Assembly (NCBI GenBank): GCA_029979325.1
Contig: JAPOHS010000029.1
Coordinates: 1-13,668, forward strand
From: Pseudomonadota bacterium
GTDB taxonomy: Bacteria; Pseudomonadota; Gammaproteobacteria; UBA11654
DNA length: 13,668 bases
Reading direction: 5' to 3'
Shown here: piece after piece, positions 7,255-13,668 of the stretch
Position numbering within the stretch: the first letter of the stretch is position 1
Layout of the letters: every line of letters begins with the position of its first letter
Made by a program: the position numbers and the translations under genes
Notes under the pieces: model-generated
The model's database searches: none
What the model was told of the DNA's origin: nothing
Seen by the model: the letters and a program-made list of their open reading frames with translations, nothing else

Positions 7255-8516
7255 ACCTTCATTTGAAAGTCTTATTTATATTTTTTATTGGCTTTTCTGC
7301 CATTGTAGATGCAGCTTCCAACTTGCCTCTTCATCATCCATTGAGGGTGGATCGTGTGGCCGTGGAGAGACCCAACTCTTCCAGGCAGTTTTCATATAAC
7401 GTTGAGAAGAAATTTCAAGGCATCTCTGATCGATTCGGTGCTGGTGATTTGGATGGAGCGATGGAAAGCTTGCAGTCCATGATGGGATGGAACATATCCA
7501 AATATGAAAGAGCAGTGGTATATCAGTTCATGGGCTTTATTTTTGTTCAACAGGACAAGATCGATGAGGCCATTAAAGTCTTTAAACAAGTTGTCAACTT
7601 GAATGTGCTATCTAACAGCCAACATCAGAGCACACAGTTTAATCTAGCGAGCCTCTATGGATCACAAGAGAAGTGGGATCTTGCCATAGAAACTTTGATG
7701 AAATTTTATATGTTTGAGAAAGAGCCTGTTTCAGAATCATATATCATGACTGGAATTGCATACTTCCAAAAAGGCCAGCCATTGGAAGCATTGCCATACA
7801 TCCATATTGCAAATGAAAAGGCAATCAAGCCAAAAGAGACATGGTTACAGTTGGAGCTGGCAATTTTATTCATAAATAAAAGATATGATGAAGCCATTGA
7901 TGTGGTGAAGAAGCTTTCAACATATTGGCCAGAAAAAGAAAAATATTGGGAAACAATGGCAGGCACTTATATGGAAATGCAAAAAGACGCCGATGCTTTG
8001 GCAGCTCTCAATCTAGGTTATAAAAATGATGCAATATCAAAAGCAGAGACATTGGAGAATCTTGCCAGATTGAATCTTTACTTAGAGATCCCATATCAGG
8101 CTGCAACATTGATTGAAAAAAATATCCAAGAAGGCAACATCGAAAACTCAGAAAAAAACCTGAGATTATTACTGGGGGCATGGACCGCGGCCAGAGAATT
8201 CAATAAAGCTATCGAAGTCATTGATGTTTTGGCACCCATTACAGGTGAAGGCAAGCTTTATATTCAAAAAGCAATGCTATTGAATGAGAATGGTGACTGG
8301 GAAGGTGTTCAGGATGCTACAGCAAAAGCACTCACCGATGAAGAGCTTGAGAATCCTGGCGATGTTTATATTCTTCGAGGCATGGCTGAGACCGAGCTAG
8401 GAAATTATGACGATGCAATCGAGTCTTTTACACAAGCTATGGAAATTGGGACTGAGACCAATAAGAAGAATGCAGAAGCCTGGATTGATTATGTTGCTGA
8501 CAGAAGGGGCAGTTAG
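7251..8516 (+). CDS. Periplasmic tetratricopeptide-repeat protein of the TonB2 operon
   Basis: A TPR scaffold protein of unknown partner, in the position where TonB2 clusters usually carry a TPR gene. The 421-residue product has a signal peptide (residues 1-21, ending VDAAS). About eight or nine helical repeats follow from near residue 50 to 415. Examples are YQFMGFIFVQQDKIDEAIKV, FNLASLYGSQEKWDLAIETL and YILRGMAETELGNYDDAIES, each with the small residue/Tyr/Ala-Ile spacing of TPRs. The start overlaps the tonB stop by four bases (ATGA at 7251-7254), a sign of translational coupling. It is the last gene of the operon and runs to within one base of the convergent acyltransferase gene, leaving no room for an intergenic terminator. 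Confidence 0.87.
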   Translation: MNLHLKVLFIFFIGFSAIVDAASNLPLHHPLRVDRVAVERPNSSRQFSYNVEKKFQGISDRFGAGDLDGAMESLQSMMGWNISKYERAVVYQFMGFIFVQQDKIDEAIKVFKQVVNLNVLSNSQHQSTQFNLASLYGSQEKWDLAIETLMKFYMFEKEPVSESYIMTGIAYFQKGQPLEALPYIHIANEKAIKPKETWLQLELAILFINKRYDEAIDVVKKLSTYWPEKEKYWETMAGTYMEMQKDADALAALNLGYKNDAISKAETLENLARLNLYLEIPYQAATLIEKNIQEGNIENSEKNLRLLLGAWTAAREFNKAIEVIDVLAPITGEGKLYIQKAMLLNENGDWEGVQDATAKALTDEELENPGDVYILRGMAETELGNYDDAIESFTQAMEIGTETNKKNAEAWIDYVADRRGS

Positions 8517-8517
8517 A

Positions 8518-9246
8518 TCACTGAAAAGATTTGGTGCTGAGGTCGGGCTCACCAAGATTGCTTAGAATCTTATTTCTCGCCTCATTCATGATCTCTTTTA
8601 TTTCAGAATGACTTTCGCTTGTTGGTATAGACGGGTGAATGGTTACTTTAAGCTGAATTTTCTCTGGTAACCAACTTTCTGATCGGAGCAAAGTTCGCGA
8701 ACCATTGATTGTCACTGGAACAACGGGAACCTGATTTCTTATCGCAGTGAGAAAAGCTCCTTTTTTAAATTTCAAAAGCCCTTCTTCCTTAAGAAAGGTT
8801 GCTTCAGGAAAAAATATGATGGAATCATTTTCTCTCGAGCTCTTCATAATTTTTTTGAAGTCATCTGCACCTTTTTTGGCATCTCTCCTGTCTACTAGAT
8901 GAGTGCCAAGCTTTCCTAAAACATATCCAGCAAAAGGAATATACTTCAGCTCTTTTTTTGCAACAAAGGCAAAATTGGCAGGCAATGCTGCTGCAAGAAT
9001 CATTGGATCGGTATAACTTGCGTGATTGGCTACCAAGATAGATGATCCGTCCGTCAGATTTTCCTCGCCTTCAACTATGAGTTCTAAACGAGTCAGGCGA
9101 ATGATCCACTCTGCACAGTTTTTAACCAGTTGTCTTGTCGATTGAATTGATCTTGTAAAAGGATAGCAAACCAGCATGACAAGAAGGATCACGGAAAAAA
9201 TAAACCATGCCCAAGAGCCAAACAGATACATTGTTATGGTTTTCAT
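8518..9246 (-). CDS. PlsC-like lysophospholipid acyltransferase
   Basis: Probably transfers an acyl chain to a lysophospholipid such as 1-acyl-glycerol-3-phosphate at the inner membrane. The 242-residue form has an N-terminal membrane segment (about 7-27). The catalytic HX4D motif is in NHASYTD (His75, Asp80). Other motifs are FVAKKELKYIPFAGYVLGK (94-112), FFPEATFLKEEGLLKFKKGA (145-164) and VPVVPVTINGSR (173-184). The third motif reads FPEATF rather than the classic FPEGTR, so this is a divergent branch and not certainly the house PlsC. The ATG at 9246 is chosen. An in-frame TTG at 9291 and ATG at 9285 would add up to 15 residues but leave only 9-15 bases to the divergent xerD start, and neither has a ribosome site. 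Confidence 0.85.
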   Translation of the reverse strand: MKTITMYLFGSWAWFIFSVILLVMLVCYPFTRSIQSTRQLVKNCAEWIIRLTRLELIVEGEENLTDGSSILVANHASYTDPMILAAALPANFAFVAKKELKYIPFAGYVLGKLGTHLVDRRDAKKGADDFKKIMKSSRENDSIIFFPEATFLKEEGLLKFKKGAFLTAIRNQVPVVPVTINGSRTLLRSESWLPEKIQLKVTIHPSIPTSESHSEIKEIMNEARNKILSNLGEPDLSTKSFQ

Positions 9247-9300
9247 TCGAAATTTAAAATCACTGTATACTTCTATCGATATCATACACAATTAAAGTTT

Positions 9301-10215
9301 ATGAAAACATCTGGCGATCAGAAAAATACAGAATCTAAAACAATCGATTCTTTTCTTGACTCACTTTGGCTTGAACAAGGCCTATCTAAATCCACCCTGG
9401 ATGCATATCGTTCTGATTTGAAATTACTCAATAAGTGGGCAAGGAATCGTGAGTTGAGTTTGGAGAACATATCAAGGCCTGACTTGCTAGAATTCATAGC
9501 CTATAAAGCCGAGCAAGGATCCAGCGCCCGTTCATCAGCCAGAATGCTTTCATCCTTGAGGCGTTTTTATACTCATCTCATGCAGCAGGAAATCATTTCG
9601 ACCAATCCAACTGAGAAAATCTCTATGCCCAAGATTGGTAGATCTCTACCAGTTTTACTGACTGAAAATGAGGTTTTGCAATTGATCAAAGCTCCAAATA
9701 CAAAAAAACCACTCGGCTATAGAGACAGAACAATGCTTGAACTTCTATACGCCACAGGTTTAAGGGTTTCTGAATTGGTGAAGCTTGAAGTCAAGCAGGT
9801 GAACTTAAATCAGGGATATCTTAGAGTAATGGGCAAAGGGGATAAAGAGCGCTTGGTCCCAATGGGCAATACAGCTAAGAGATGGATGAAAAACTATTTG
9901 AATGGCCCGATACATGAAATATTGGGTGACAGACAATCGGATTGTTTATTTCCAACCCGAACCTCAACATCCATCAGTAGGCAAGCATTTTGGCAAATCA
10001 TCAAAAAGTATGCACTTAAAGTAGGTATAAATGCTGAGTTATCACCTCATAGTCTGAGACATGCTTTTGCGACGCATCTCATCAATCACGGTGCCGATTT
10101 AAGAGTTGTACAAATGTTGCTTGGACATAGCGATCTTTCGACAACGCAGATATATACTCACATCGCACAACATCGTTTAAAAGATCTGCATGAAAAACAT
10201 CACCCGAGAGGATAA
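9301..10215 (+). CDS. xerD: Site-specific tyrosine recombinase XerD
   Basis: With XerC, resolves chromosome dimers at the dif site near the division septum. The 304-residue product has an N-terminal SAM-like DNA-binding domain (about 14-100) and a C-terminal catalytic domain. All six catalytic residues are seen: Arg155 (ATGLRVSEL), Lys179 (MGKGDKERLVP), His250 and Arg253 (SPHSLRHAFATHL), His276 (LLGHSDLSTTQ) and Tyr285 (IYTH). The stretch HGADLRVVQMLLGHSDLSTT (263-282) and the ending LHEKHHPRG match XerD rather than XerC. The downstream dsbC neighbour matches the usual xerD-dsbC order. No clear ribosome site precedes the ATG. The start is supported by length and by the N-terminal domain beginning at TIDSFLDSLWLEQGLS. 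Confidence 0.96.
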   Translation: MKTSGDQKNTESKTIDSFLDSLWLEQGLSKSTLDAYRSDLKLLNKWARNRELSLENISRPDLLEFIAYKAEQGSSARSSARMLSSLRRFYTHLMQQEIISTNPTEKISMPKIGRSLPVLLTENEVLQLIKAPNTKKPLGYRDRTMLELLYATGLRVSELVKLEVKQVNLNQGYLRVMGKGDKERLVPMGNTAKRWMKNYLNGPIHEILGDRQSDCLFPTRTSTSISRQAFWQIIKKYALKVGINAELSPHSLRHAFATHLINHGADLRVVQMLLGHSDLSTTQIYTHIAQHRLKDLHEKHHPRG

Positions 10216-10224
10216 AATAACCAG

Positions 10225-10959
10225 ATGCAAATCTTCCCAATTGTAACGCTTTCGTTCTTGCTTTTTTCAAGCACAGTTTTATCAAATGATCATGAAAACT
10301 CCTTAAATGAGATTGATATGGTTTTACAAGCTCTTCTAGAAATATTTCCTGGAGCAACTGATTACAGTCTGGATGATTCCGTGGTTGATGGTCTCTATGC
10401 AGTGAGCATTGGATCAGAGGTGATTTATATCTCAAAAGATGGAAAATTCTTAATTCGTGGTGAAATATATGATCTTCAAAACAGCGTCAATGTAACAGAA
10501 GAAAAGAGAGTATTGGGAAGGCTTGATGTCATGCAGAGCTTAGATGAAGAGACAATGATCATTTATGAACCTAAAAAAATCAAACACACCATCACAATTT
10601 TTACAGACATTGATTGTGGATATTGCAGAAAATTTCATCAGCAAATCGGGGATTACTTAGATTTAGGTATTAGAGTAAGGTATCTTTCATTCCCAAGAAC
10701 AGGGCCTGACACAGAGAGTTGGGAGAAAGCCCAATCTGTTTGGTGCAGCAAAAATAGACAAGACTCTTTAGATCGTGCAAAGCAAGGAAAGAATATAGAT
10801 TCTGTATTCTGCTTTGATAGTCCGGTGGAGAAGCATTACAACCTTGGATCAGTTTTTAATATTTCTGGAACGCCAACCATTGTGACTGAAAAAGGGAAGG
10901 TCATTGTGGGTTATTTGCCACCCGAGTCTTTACTTTTTCGGTTGACTGAGGAAGGTTAG
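10225..10959 (+). CDS. dsbC: Thiol:disulfide isomerase DsbC
   Basis: Periplasmic isomerase that corrects wrong disulfide bonds, normally kept reduced by DsbD. The 244-residue product has a signal peptide (1-20, ending TVLS) and an N-terminal dimerisation domain (about 25-95). A thioredoxin-fold domain carries the active site TDIDCGYCRKFH (Cys131, Cys134), the same CGYC as E. coli DsbC. Cys174 and Cys196 match the second, structural disulfide. Pro217 in SGTPTIV is the cis-proline next to the active site. The gene starts 9 bases after the xerD stop, with GAGAGGA at the end of xerD as a likely ribosome site, so the two form an operon. Its stop codon directly abuts the stop codon of the convergent fdxA gene. 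Confidence 0.95.
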   Translation: MQIFPIVTLSFLLFSSTVLSNDHENSLNEIDMVLQALLEIFPGATDYSLDDSVVDGLYAVSIGSEVIYISKDGKFLIRGEIYDLQNSVNVTEEKRVLGRLDVMQSLDEETMIIYEPKKIKHTITIFTDIDCGYCRKFHQQIGDYLDLGIRVRYLSFPRTGPDTESWEKAQSVWCSKNRQDSLDRAKQGKNIDSVFCFDSPVEKHYNLGSVFNISGTPTIVTEKGKVIVGYLPPESLLFRLTEEG

Positions 10960-11283
10960 TTACTTTTCTAGGTATTGAATCTTGTCTTTTACATCCCTCC
11001 ACTCATCCGCATCAGAAGGCGGTTCGGGAGGATGGGAAATCACTGGCCAAGTTTCACTCAATTCACGATTCAGTTCTTCAAAAGCTTCCTGTCCTTCTGG
11101 TATTTCATCATCAGCAAATATTGCATCAACGGGACATTCGGGTTCACATAGAGCACAGTCAATGCATTCATCAGGATTGATGACAAGCATATTGGGCCCC
11201 TCATGGAAACAGTCTACAGGACATACCTCGACACAATCCCCCAGCTTACATTTGATACAGCTTTCACCCACTATGAATGTCAT
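10960..11283 (-). CDS. fdxA: Seven-iron ferredoxin FdxA ([3Fe-4S][4Fe-4S])
   Basis: Small cytoplasmic electron carrier of the Azotobacter ferredoxin I type; its partner here is unknown. The 107-residue product has [17 protein letters not shown] (9-25) and [17 protein letters not shown] (40-56). By comparison with ferredoxin I, Cys9, Cys17 and Cys50 hold the [3Fe-4S] cluster. Cys21, Cys40, Cys43 and Cys46 hold the [4Fe-4S] cluster, and Cys12 and Cys25 are the usual non-ligand cysteines. The C-terminal extension with a Trp-containing ending ([15 protein letters not shown]) is normal for FdxA. A GAAGG site precedes the ATG. The gene follows the Nudix gene by 15 bases and is likely co-transcribed with it and the tRNA. 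Confidence 0.95.
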   Translation of the reverse strand: MTFIVGESCIKCKLGDCVEVCPVDCFHEGPNMLVINPDECIDCALCEPECPVDAIFADDEIPEGQEAFEELNRELSETWPVISHPPEPPSDADEWRDVKDKIQYLEK

Positions 11284-11298
11284 TTCATATTGCCTTCA

Positions 11299-11823
11299 TT
11301 ATTGAATTGTTCGATAAATTGGACTTTCATCATTTGCATCTTTTTCAATTTGTGCATTTAAAGCTATTTTAACAGTTTCAAAAGCAATGAGATCCCATGG
11401 TATCTCATCGAGTCTGTATAACTTGACATCCAGTGATTCTTCTCCAGCCCCAAAACTGTCATCATCAATGGTTGCTCTATAGAAAACATGCACTTGTTCT
11501 GCATGCACAACATCGACCACAGCAATCATGGATTTAACATTGGGTGTGATGAGCGCTTCTTCCTCGCATTCTCTCTTTGCTCCTTCAGCCATGCTCTCAC
11601 CATTCTCTAAAAATCCAGCCGGAAGTGTCCAAAAATTCATTCTTGGCTCAATGCCTCTTAAACACAACATTACACTGTCTCCAAGCATTGGAACAGTCCC
11701 AACAACTATTCTTGGATTTTCATAATGAATATAACCACAGGCAGTACAGACATATCTGTTTCTGTTATCGCCTTTTGGAATCTTAAATTCCAAATCATTT
11801 CCACATTGATTGCAGTATTTCAT
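11299..11823 (-). CDS. Zinc-ribbon Nudix hydrolase
   Basis: Hydrolyses a nucleoside-diphosphate-linked compound; the substrate cannot be told from sequence. The 174-residue product opens with a zinc ribbon: Cys4, Cys7 (YCNQCG) and Cys26, Cys29 (YVCTACGYIHYENP). The Nudix domain has its box at 70-92: Gly70, Glu76, the REXXEE core Arg84-Glu85-Cys-Glu-Glu88-Glu89, then ALI where the consensus has X-Gly-hydrophobic. The catalytic metal-binding glutamates are all present. The start is the ATG at 11823. An apparent N-terminal extension beginning MAELVDAPDSKSGG is the translated tRNA-Leu gene and is not protein-coding. The gene starts 12 bases after the tRNA and sits 15 bases before fdxA. No classic ribosome site is seen, except an AGG at the tRNA 3' edge. 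Confidence 0.9.
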   Translation of the reverse strand: MKYCNQCGNDLEFKIPKGDNRNRYVCTACGYIHYENPRIVVGTVPMLGDSVMLCLRGIEPRMNFWTLPAGFLENGESMAEGAKRECEEEALITPNVKSMIAVVDVVHAEQVHVFYRATIDDDSFGAGEESLDVKLYRLDEIPWDLIAFETVKIALNAQIEKDANDESPIYRTIQ

Positions 11824-11835
11824 AATAATTTTGCC

Positions 11836-11919
11836 TGCCGGGAGAGAGACTCGAACTCTCACGGGTTTAACCCCACCGGATTTTGAATCCGGCGCGTCTA
11901 CCAATTCCGCCATCCCGGC
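11836..11919 (-). tRNA. tRNA-Leu (anticodon CAA)
   Basis: The minus strand folds as a class II tRNA of 84 bases. The acceptor stem GCCGGGA pairs with TCCCGGC. The anticodon stem CCGGA/TCCGG encloses the loop TTCAAAA, giving anticodon CAA (reads UUG). A long variable arm of about 15 bases follows, then a T arm with GAGAG/CTCTC around TTCGAGT. The D arm contains GGTAGACGC. The 3' CCA is not encoded: the discriminator A at 11836 is followed by GGC, so CCA must be added by tRNA nucleotidyltransferase. It lies upstream of the Nudix gene on the same strand. Confidence 0.96.
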
Positions 11920-11932
11920 TAAATAATAAGGA

Positions 11933-11961
11933 AGAATACCTTTTGTTATGTATTCAGTCTA
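11933..11961 (-). promoter_or_regulatory. Candidate promoter of the tRNA-Leu/Nudix/fdxA unit
   Basis: On the minus strand TAGACT (11956-11961, four of six -35 bases) is followed after 17 bases by TATTCT (11933-11938, four of six -10 bases). This places initiation a few bases before the mature tRNA 5' end at 11919. No other promoter was seen inside the unit, which fits co-transcription. Confidence 0.4.
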
Positions 11962-12019
11962 TAAAACTAATCGATTATTCAATCATTTTATGAATGTGCT
12001 AATCGAGTACAATACATCA

Positions 12020-13033
12020 ATGCAACCAAGTGATTTCAATATAGATATCCCGATTGAATCAATTGCTCAAACACCCTTGAAAGATAGGTCATCGAGTAAA
12101 TTACTGCATCTTAAGGGCGATGTGATAAATGATCAGAATTTCTCTGATATCCCTCAACTGCTCAAGAAGCACGATTTACTGATTTTAAATAACACCAAAG
12201 TTTTGCCTGCGAGACTGCTCGGAAAGAAAGAGTCTGGAGGAAAAGTAGAAATATTTTTTGAGAGACTTCTGAGTGAAATGAGTTTCTTAGCACAATTGAA
12301 GTTCAGTGGAAAAGTTCATATTGGAACGGAGATCATCATCAATAAGGACATTGTTCTGAAAATTAAAAAAAGAGAGCAGCAGTTTTTTACCGTCACCAGT
12401 GACTCACCAGTGATGGAAATCTTATATACATTTGGGCTCACACCGCTTCCTCCATATATCAAAAGAGGCCCAAATAAAGAAGATCGAAATAGATATCAAA
12501 CAGTATTTGCTAAAAAAGAGGGAGCTGTTGCCGCACCCACAGCAGGACTGCATTTTACAACTGATATTCTCGATGAGATCAGAAAAAAGGGAGTCTCCAT
12601 TGGTGAGCTTACTTTGCATGTTGGAGCTGGTACATTTGCTCCACTCAGGCATGAGCAAATAGAGTCCAAAAAACTGCATGAAGAATACTTTGAGGTTGAT
12701 CAAAAGCTATGCGATCAAATCAAAGTAACCAAAGCCAATGATGGAAGAATCATAGCAGTTGGCACAACTGTTGTAAGAGCACTGGAATCCCTTATACAAA
12801 AAAATGGGATTGCACCAATCAATGATAAGACCGATATTTTCATTACACCGGGTTTTAATTTTGAGTTGGTCGATGCAATGATTACCAATTTCCACTTGCC
12901 AGAATCATCATTGATCATGCTGGTTTCAGCCTTTGCTGGTAGAGAAACAATCTTGAAATCCTACCAACATGCCGTTGATAATGACTATCGTTTTTATAGT
13001 TATGGCGATTCCATGTTTATAGATAGAGGTTGA
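12020..13033 (+). CDS. queA: S-adenosylmethionine:tRNA ribosyltransferase-isomerase QueA
   Basis: Transfers and isomerises the ribosyl part of SAM onto preQ1 in tRNA, giving epoxyqueuosine, the step before queuosine. The 337-residue product carries the family motifs: PLKDRSSSKLL (19-29), LNNTKVLPARLLGKK (56-70), PPYIKR (144-149), YQTVFAKKEGAVAAPTAGLH (159-178), HVGAGTF (200-206) and NFHLPESSLIMLVSAFAG (290-307). The ATG at 12020 is chosen because MQPSDFNIDIPIESIAQ lines up with the usual N-terminus. In-frame ATGs at 11948 and 11990 would add 24 or 10 residues with no family counterpart. A TACAAT just before the start suggests a very short or leaderless transcript. tgt follows after 5 bases, the common queA-tgt pairing. 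Confidence 0.95.
   Translation: MQPSDFNIDIPIESIAQTPLKDRSSSKLLHLKGDVINDQNFSDIPQLLKKHDLLILNNTKVLPARLLGKKESGGKVEIFFERLLSEMSFLAQLKFSGKVHIGTEIIINKDIVLKIKKREQQFFTVTSDSPVMEILYTFGLTPLPPYIKRGPNKEDRNRYQTVFAKKEGAVAAPTAGLHFTTDILDEIRKKGVSIGELTLHVGAGTFAPLRHEQIESKKLHEEYFEVDQKLCDQIKVTKANDGRIIAVGTTVVRALESLIQKNGIAPINDKTDIFITPGFNFELVDAMITNFHLPESSLIMLVSAFAGRETILKSYQHAVDNDYRFYSYGDSMFIDRG
13025..13029 (+). promoter_or_regulatory. tgt: Ribosome binding site of tgt (supports a GTG start)
   Basis: AGAGG lies inside the last codons of queA, 9 bases before the GTG at 13039. The nearby ATG at 13034 opens a frame that stops after two codons, so GTG is the start that fits both the ribosome site and the family N-terminus. 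Confidence 0.7.
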
Positions 13034-13038
13034 ATGCT

Positions 13039-13668
13039 GTGAAATTTAAATTAATTAAATCAAATAAGAGCGCTAGATTGGGTGAGCTTCAGTTTAGGAA
13101 AGGACTCATTCAAACCCCTGTATTTATGCCGGTAGGTACCTATGGGTCTGTGAAAACAATGACGCCAGATGAGCTCATGGATATTGGTGCAGAAATCATT
13201 CTCGCGAATACTTATCACCTGATGATTAGACCAGGAAAAGATATCCTTTCTGCACATGGAGGATTGCATCAAATGATGGCATGGCCAAAGCCAATACTGA
13301 CTGACTCAGGTGGTTATCAGATTTGGAGCTTATCAAAAAAGAGAAAGATCAATGATGAGTATGTCGAGTTTGACTCACCAGTCAATGGCGACATGATTCG
13401 CTTAACACCAGAGATTGCAATGCAGATGCAGAAAGTCATAGGAAGTGATATCCAAATGGTTCTGGATGAATGCACCCATTATCCTGCAACAAAAGAAGAG
13501 GCAAAATTGTCTATGGAAAGATCTGAGAAGTGGGCATCGAGAAGTCATGAATCTTTTTTGCAGCAGAAGGGGGATGATGACAGTGCTTGTTTTGGAATCA
13601 TACAAGGGGGTATGTATCCAGACCTTCGTCTACAAAATTTAGAAGTTTTATCCTCAATTGATTTTGAT
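13039..13668 (+). CDS. tgt: tRNA-guanine transglycosylase Tgt (N-terminal part, cut by window edge)
   Basis: Exchanges guanine-34 for preQ1 in tRNAs with GUN anticodons, the entry step of queuosine on tRNA; QueA acts next on the product. From the GTG at 13039 the frame is open for 210 codons to the window end; the full protein is about 370-380 residues. It starts (V/M)KFKLIKS and contains TPVFMPVGTYGSVKTMTPDE (26-45). ILTDSGGYQIWSL (86-98) holds Asp89, matching Asp102 of the Zymomonas enzyme, and Tyr93, matching its Tyr106. VLDECTHYPA (141-150) holds Asp143, matching Asp156. FGIIQGGMY (185-193) holds Gln189, matching Gln203. The zinc-binding C-terminal part lies beyond the window. It is in an operon with queA. 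Confidence 0.95.
   Translation, partial: MKFKLIKSNKSARLGELQFRKGLIQTPVFMPVGTYGSVKTMTPDELMDIGAEIILANTYHLMIRPGKDILSAHGGLHQMMAWPKPILTDSGGYQIWSLSKKRKINDEYVEFDSPVNGDMIRLTPEIAMQMQKVIGSDIQMVLDECTHYPATKEEAKLSMERSEKWASRSHESFLQQKGDDDSACFGIIQGGMYPDLRLQNLEVLSSIDFD

Noticed and set aside
9247..9291. Extended start (TTG at 9291 or ATG at 9285) of the acyltransferase
   Set aside because: It would leave almost no space to the divergent xerD start, has no ribosome site, and a TATGAT box at 9281-9286 (minus strand) may be promoter sequence.
11824..11913. N-terminal extension of the Nudix protein beginning MAELVDAPDSKSGG
   Set aside because: This is the translated tRNA-Leu gene, a known annotation artefact. 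The zinc-ribbon protein starts at the ATG at 11823.
13034..13042. ATG at 13034 as the tgt start
   Set aside because: Its frame reads ATG CTG TGA and stops at once; the GTG at 13039 is in the frame of the Tgt protein.
13303..13332. Tgt active-site stretch SGGYQIW differing from the E. coli SGGFQVF
   Set aside because: Tyr at this place is known from the Zymomonas enzyme (Tyr106), so the change is normal family variation.
1..13668. Mobile elements, CRISPR arrays, phage genes, defence or toxin-antitoxin systems
   Set aside because: No transposase, direct-repeat array, integrase other than XerD, or recognisable defence gene was seen. XerD here is the housekeeping recombinase in its usual context with dsbC.

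Overview
The window reads as a compact, AT-rich stretch of a gammaproteobacterial chromosome, most likely from a marine lineage with a reduced genome. This rests on gene content and order: xerD followed by dsbC, queA followed by tgt, a seven-iron FdxA, cofactor-dependent GpmA, and a TonB2-type operon with a DUF3450 gene and a TtpC-like gene. Spacing is very tight: genes in operons are separated by a few bases, and two convergent gene pairs meet with 1 and 0 bases between their stop codons. I cannot name the genus. No insertion sequence, phage gene, CRISPR array or sign of recent transfer was seen.

Layout. Positions 1-422 (minus) hold the first 140 codons of gpmA; the rest lies outside the window. 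Positions 579-1046 (plus) encode a small exported protein with a ParB/sulfiredoxin-like core. Positions 1144-2790 (plus) encode ETF-ubiquinone oxidoreductase. Positions 2940-8516 (plus) hold a seven-gene operon: DUF3450 protein, TtpC-like protein, ExbB, ExbD, ExbD, TonB and a TPR protein. It is a proton-driven energy transducer for outer-membrane TonB-dependent receptors and is the most distinctive system here. Positions 8518-9246 (minus) encode a PlsC-like acyltransferase. Positions 9301-10959 (plus) hold xerD (chromosome dimer resolution) and dsbC (periplasmic disulfide isomerase). Positions 10960-11919 (minus) form a likely transcription unit of tRNA-Leu(CAA), a zinc-ribbon Nudix hydrolase and fdxA. 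Positions 12020-13668 (plus) hold queA and the start of tgt, the last and first enzymes of queuosine formation on tRNA.

How the parts relate. The TonB operon is a self-contained inner-membrane machine: two MotA/TolQ/ExbB-type channel proteins (TtpC and ExbB), two ExbD proteins with nearly identical membrane segments, a short TonB, and two periplasmic accessory proteins (DUF3450 and TPR). QueA and Tgt act in one tRNA-modification pathway. ETF-QO, GpmA and FdxA are central-metabolism or redox proteins whose partners are not in the window. Most of the window is familiar housekeeping. The items worth a second look are the doubled ExbD, the extra membrane segment of ExbB, the exported ParB-like protein, and the tRNA placed 12 bases ahead of a coding region.
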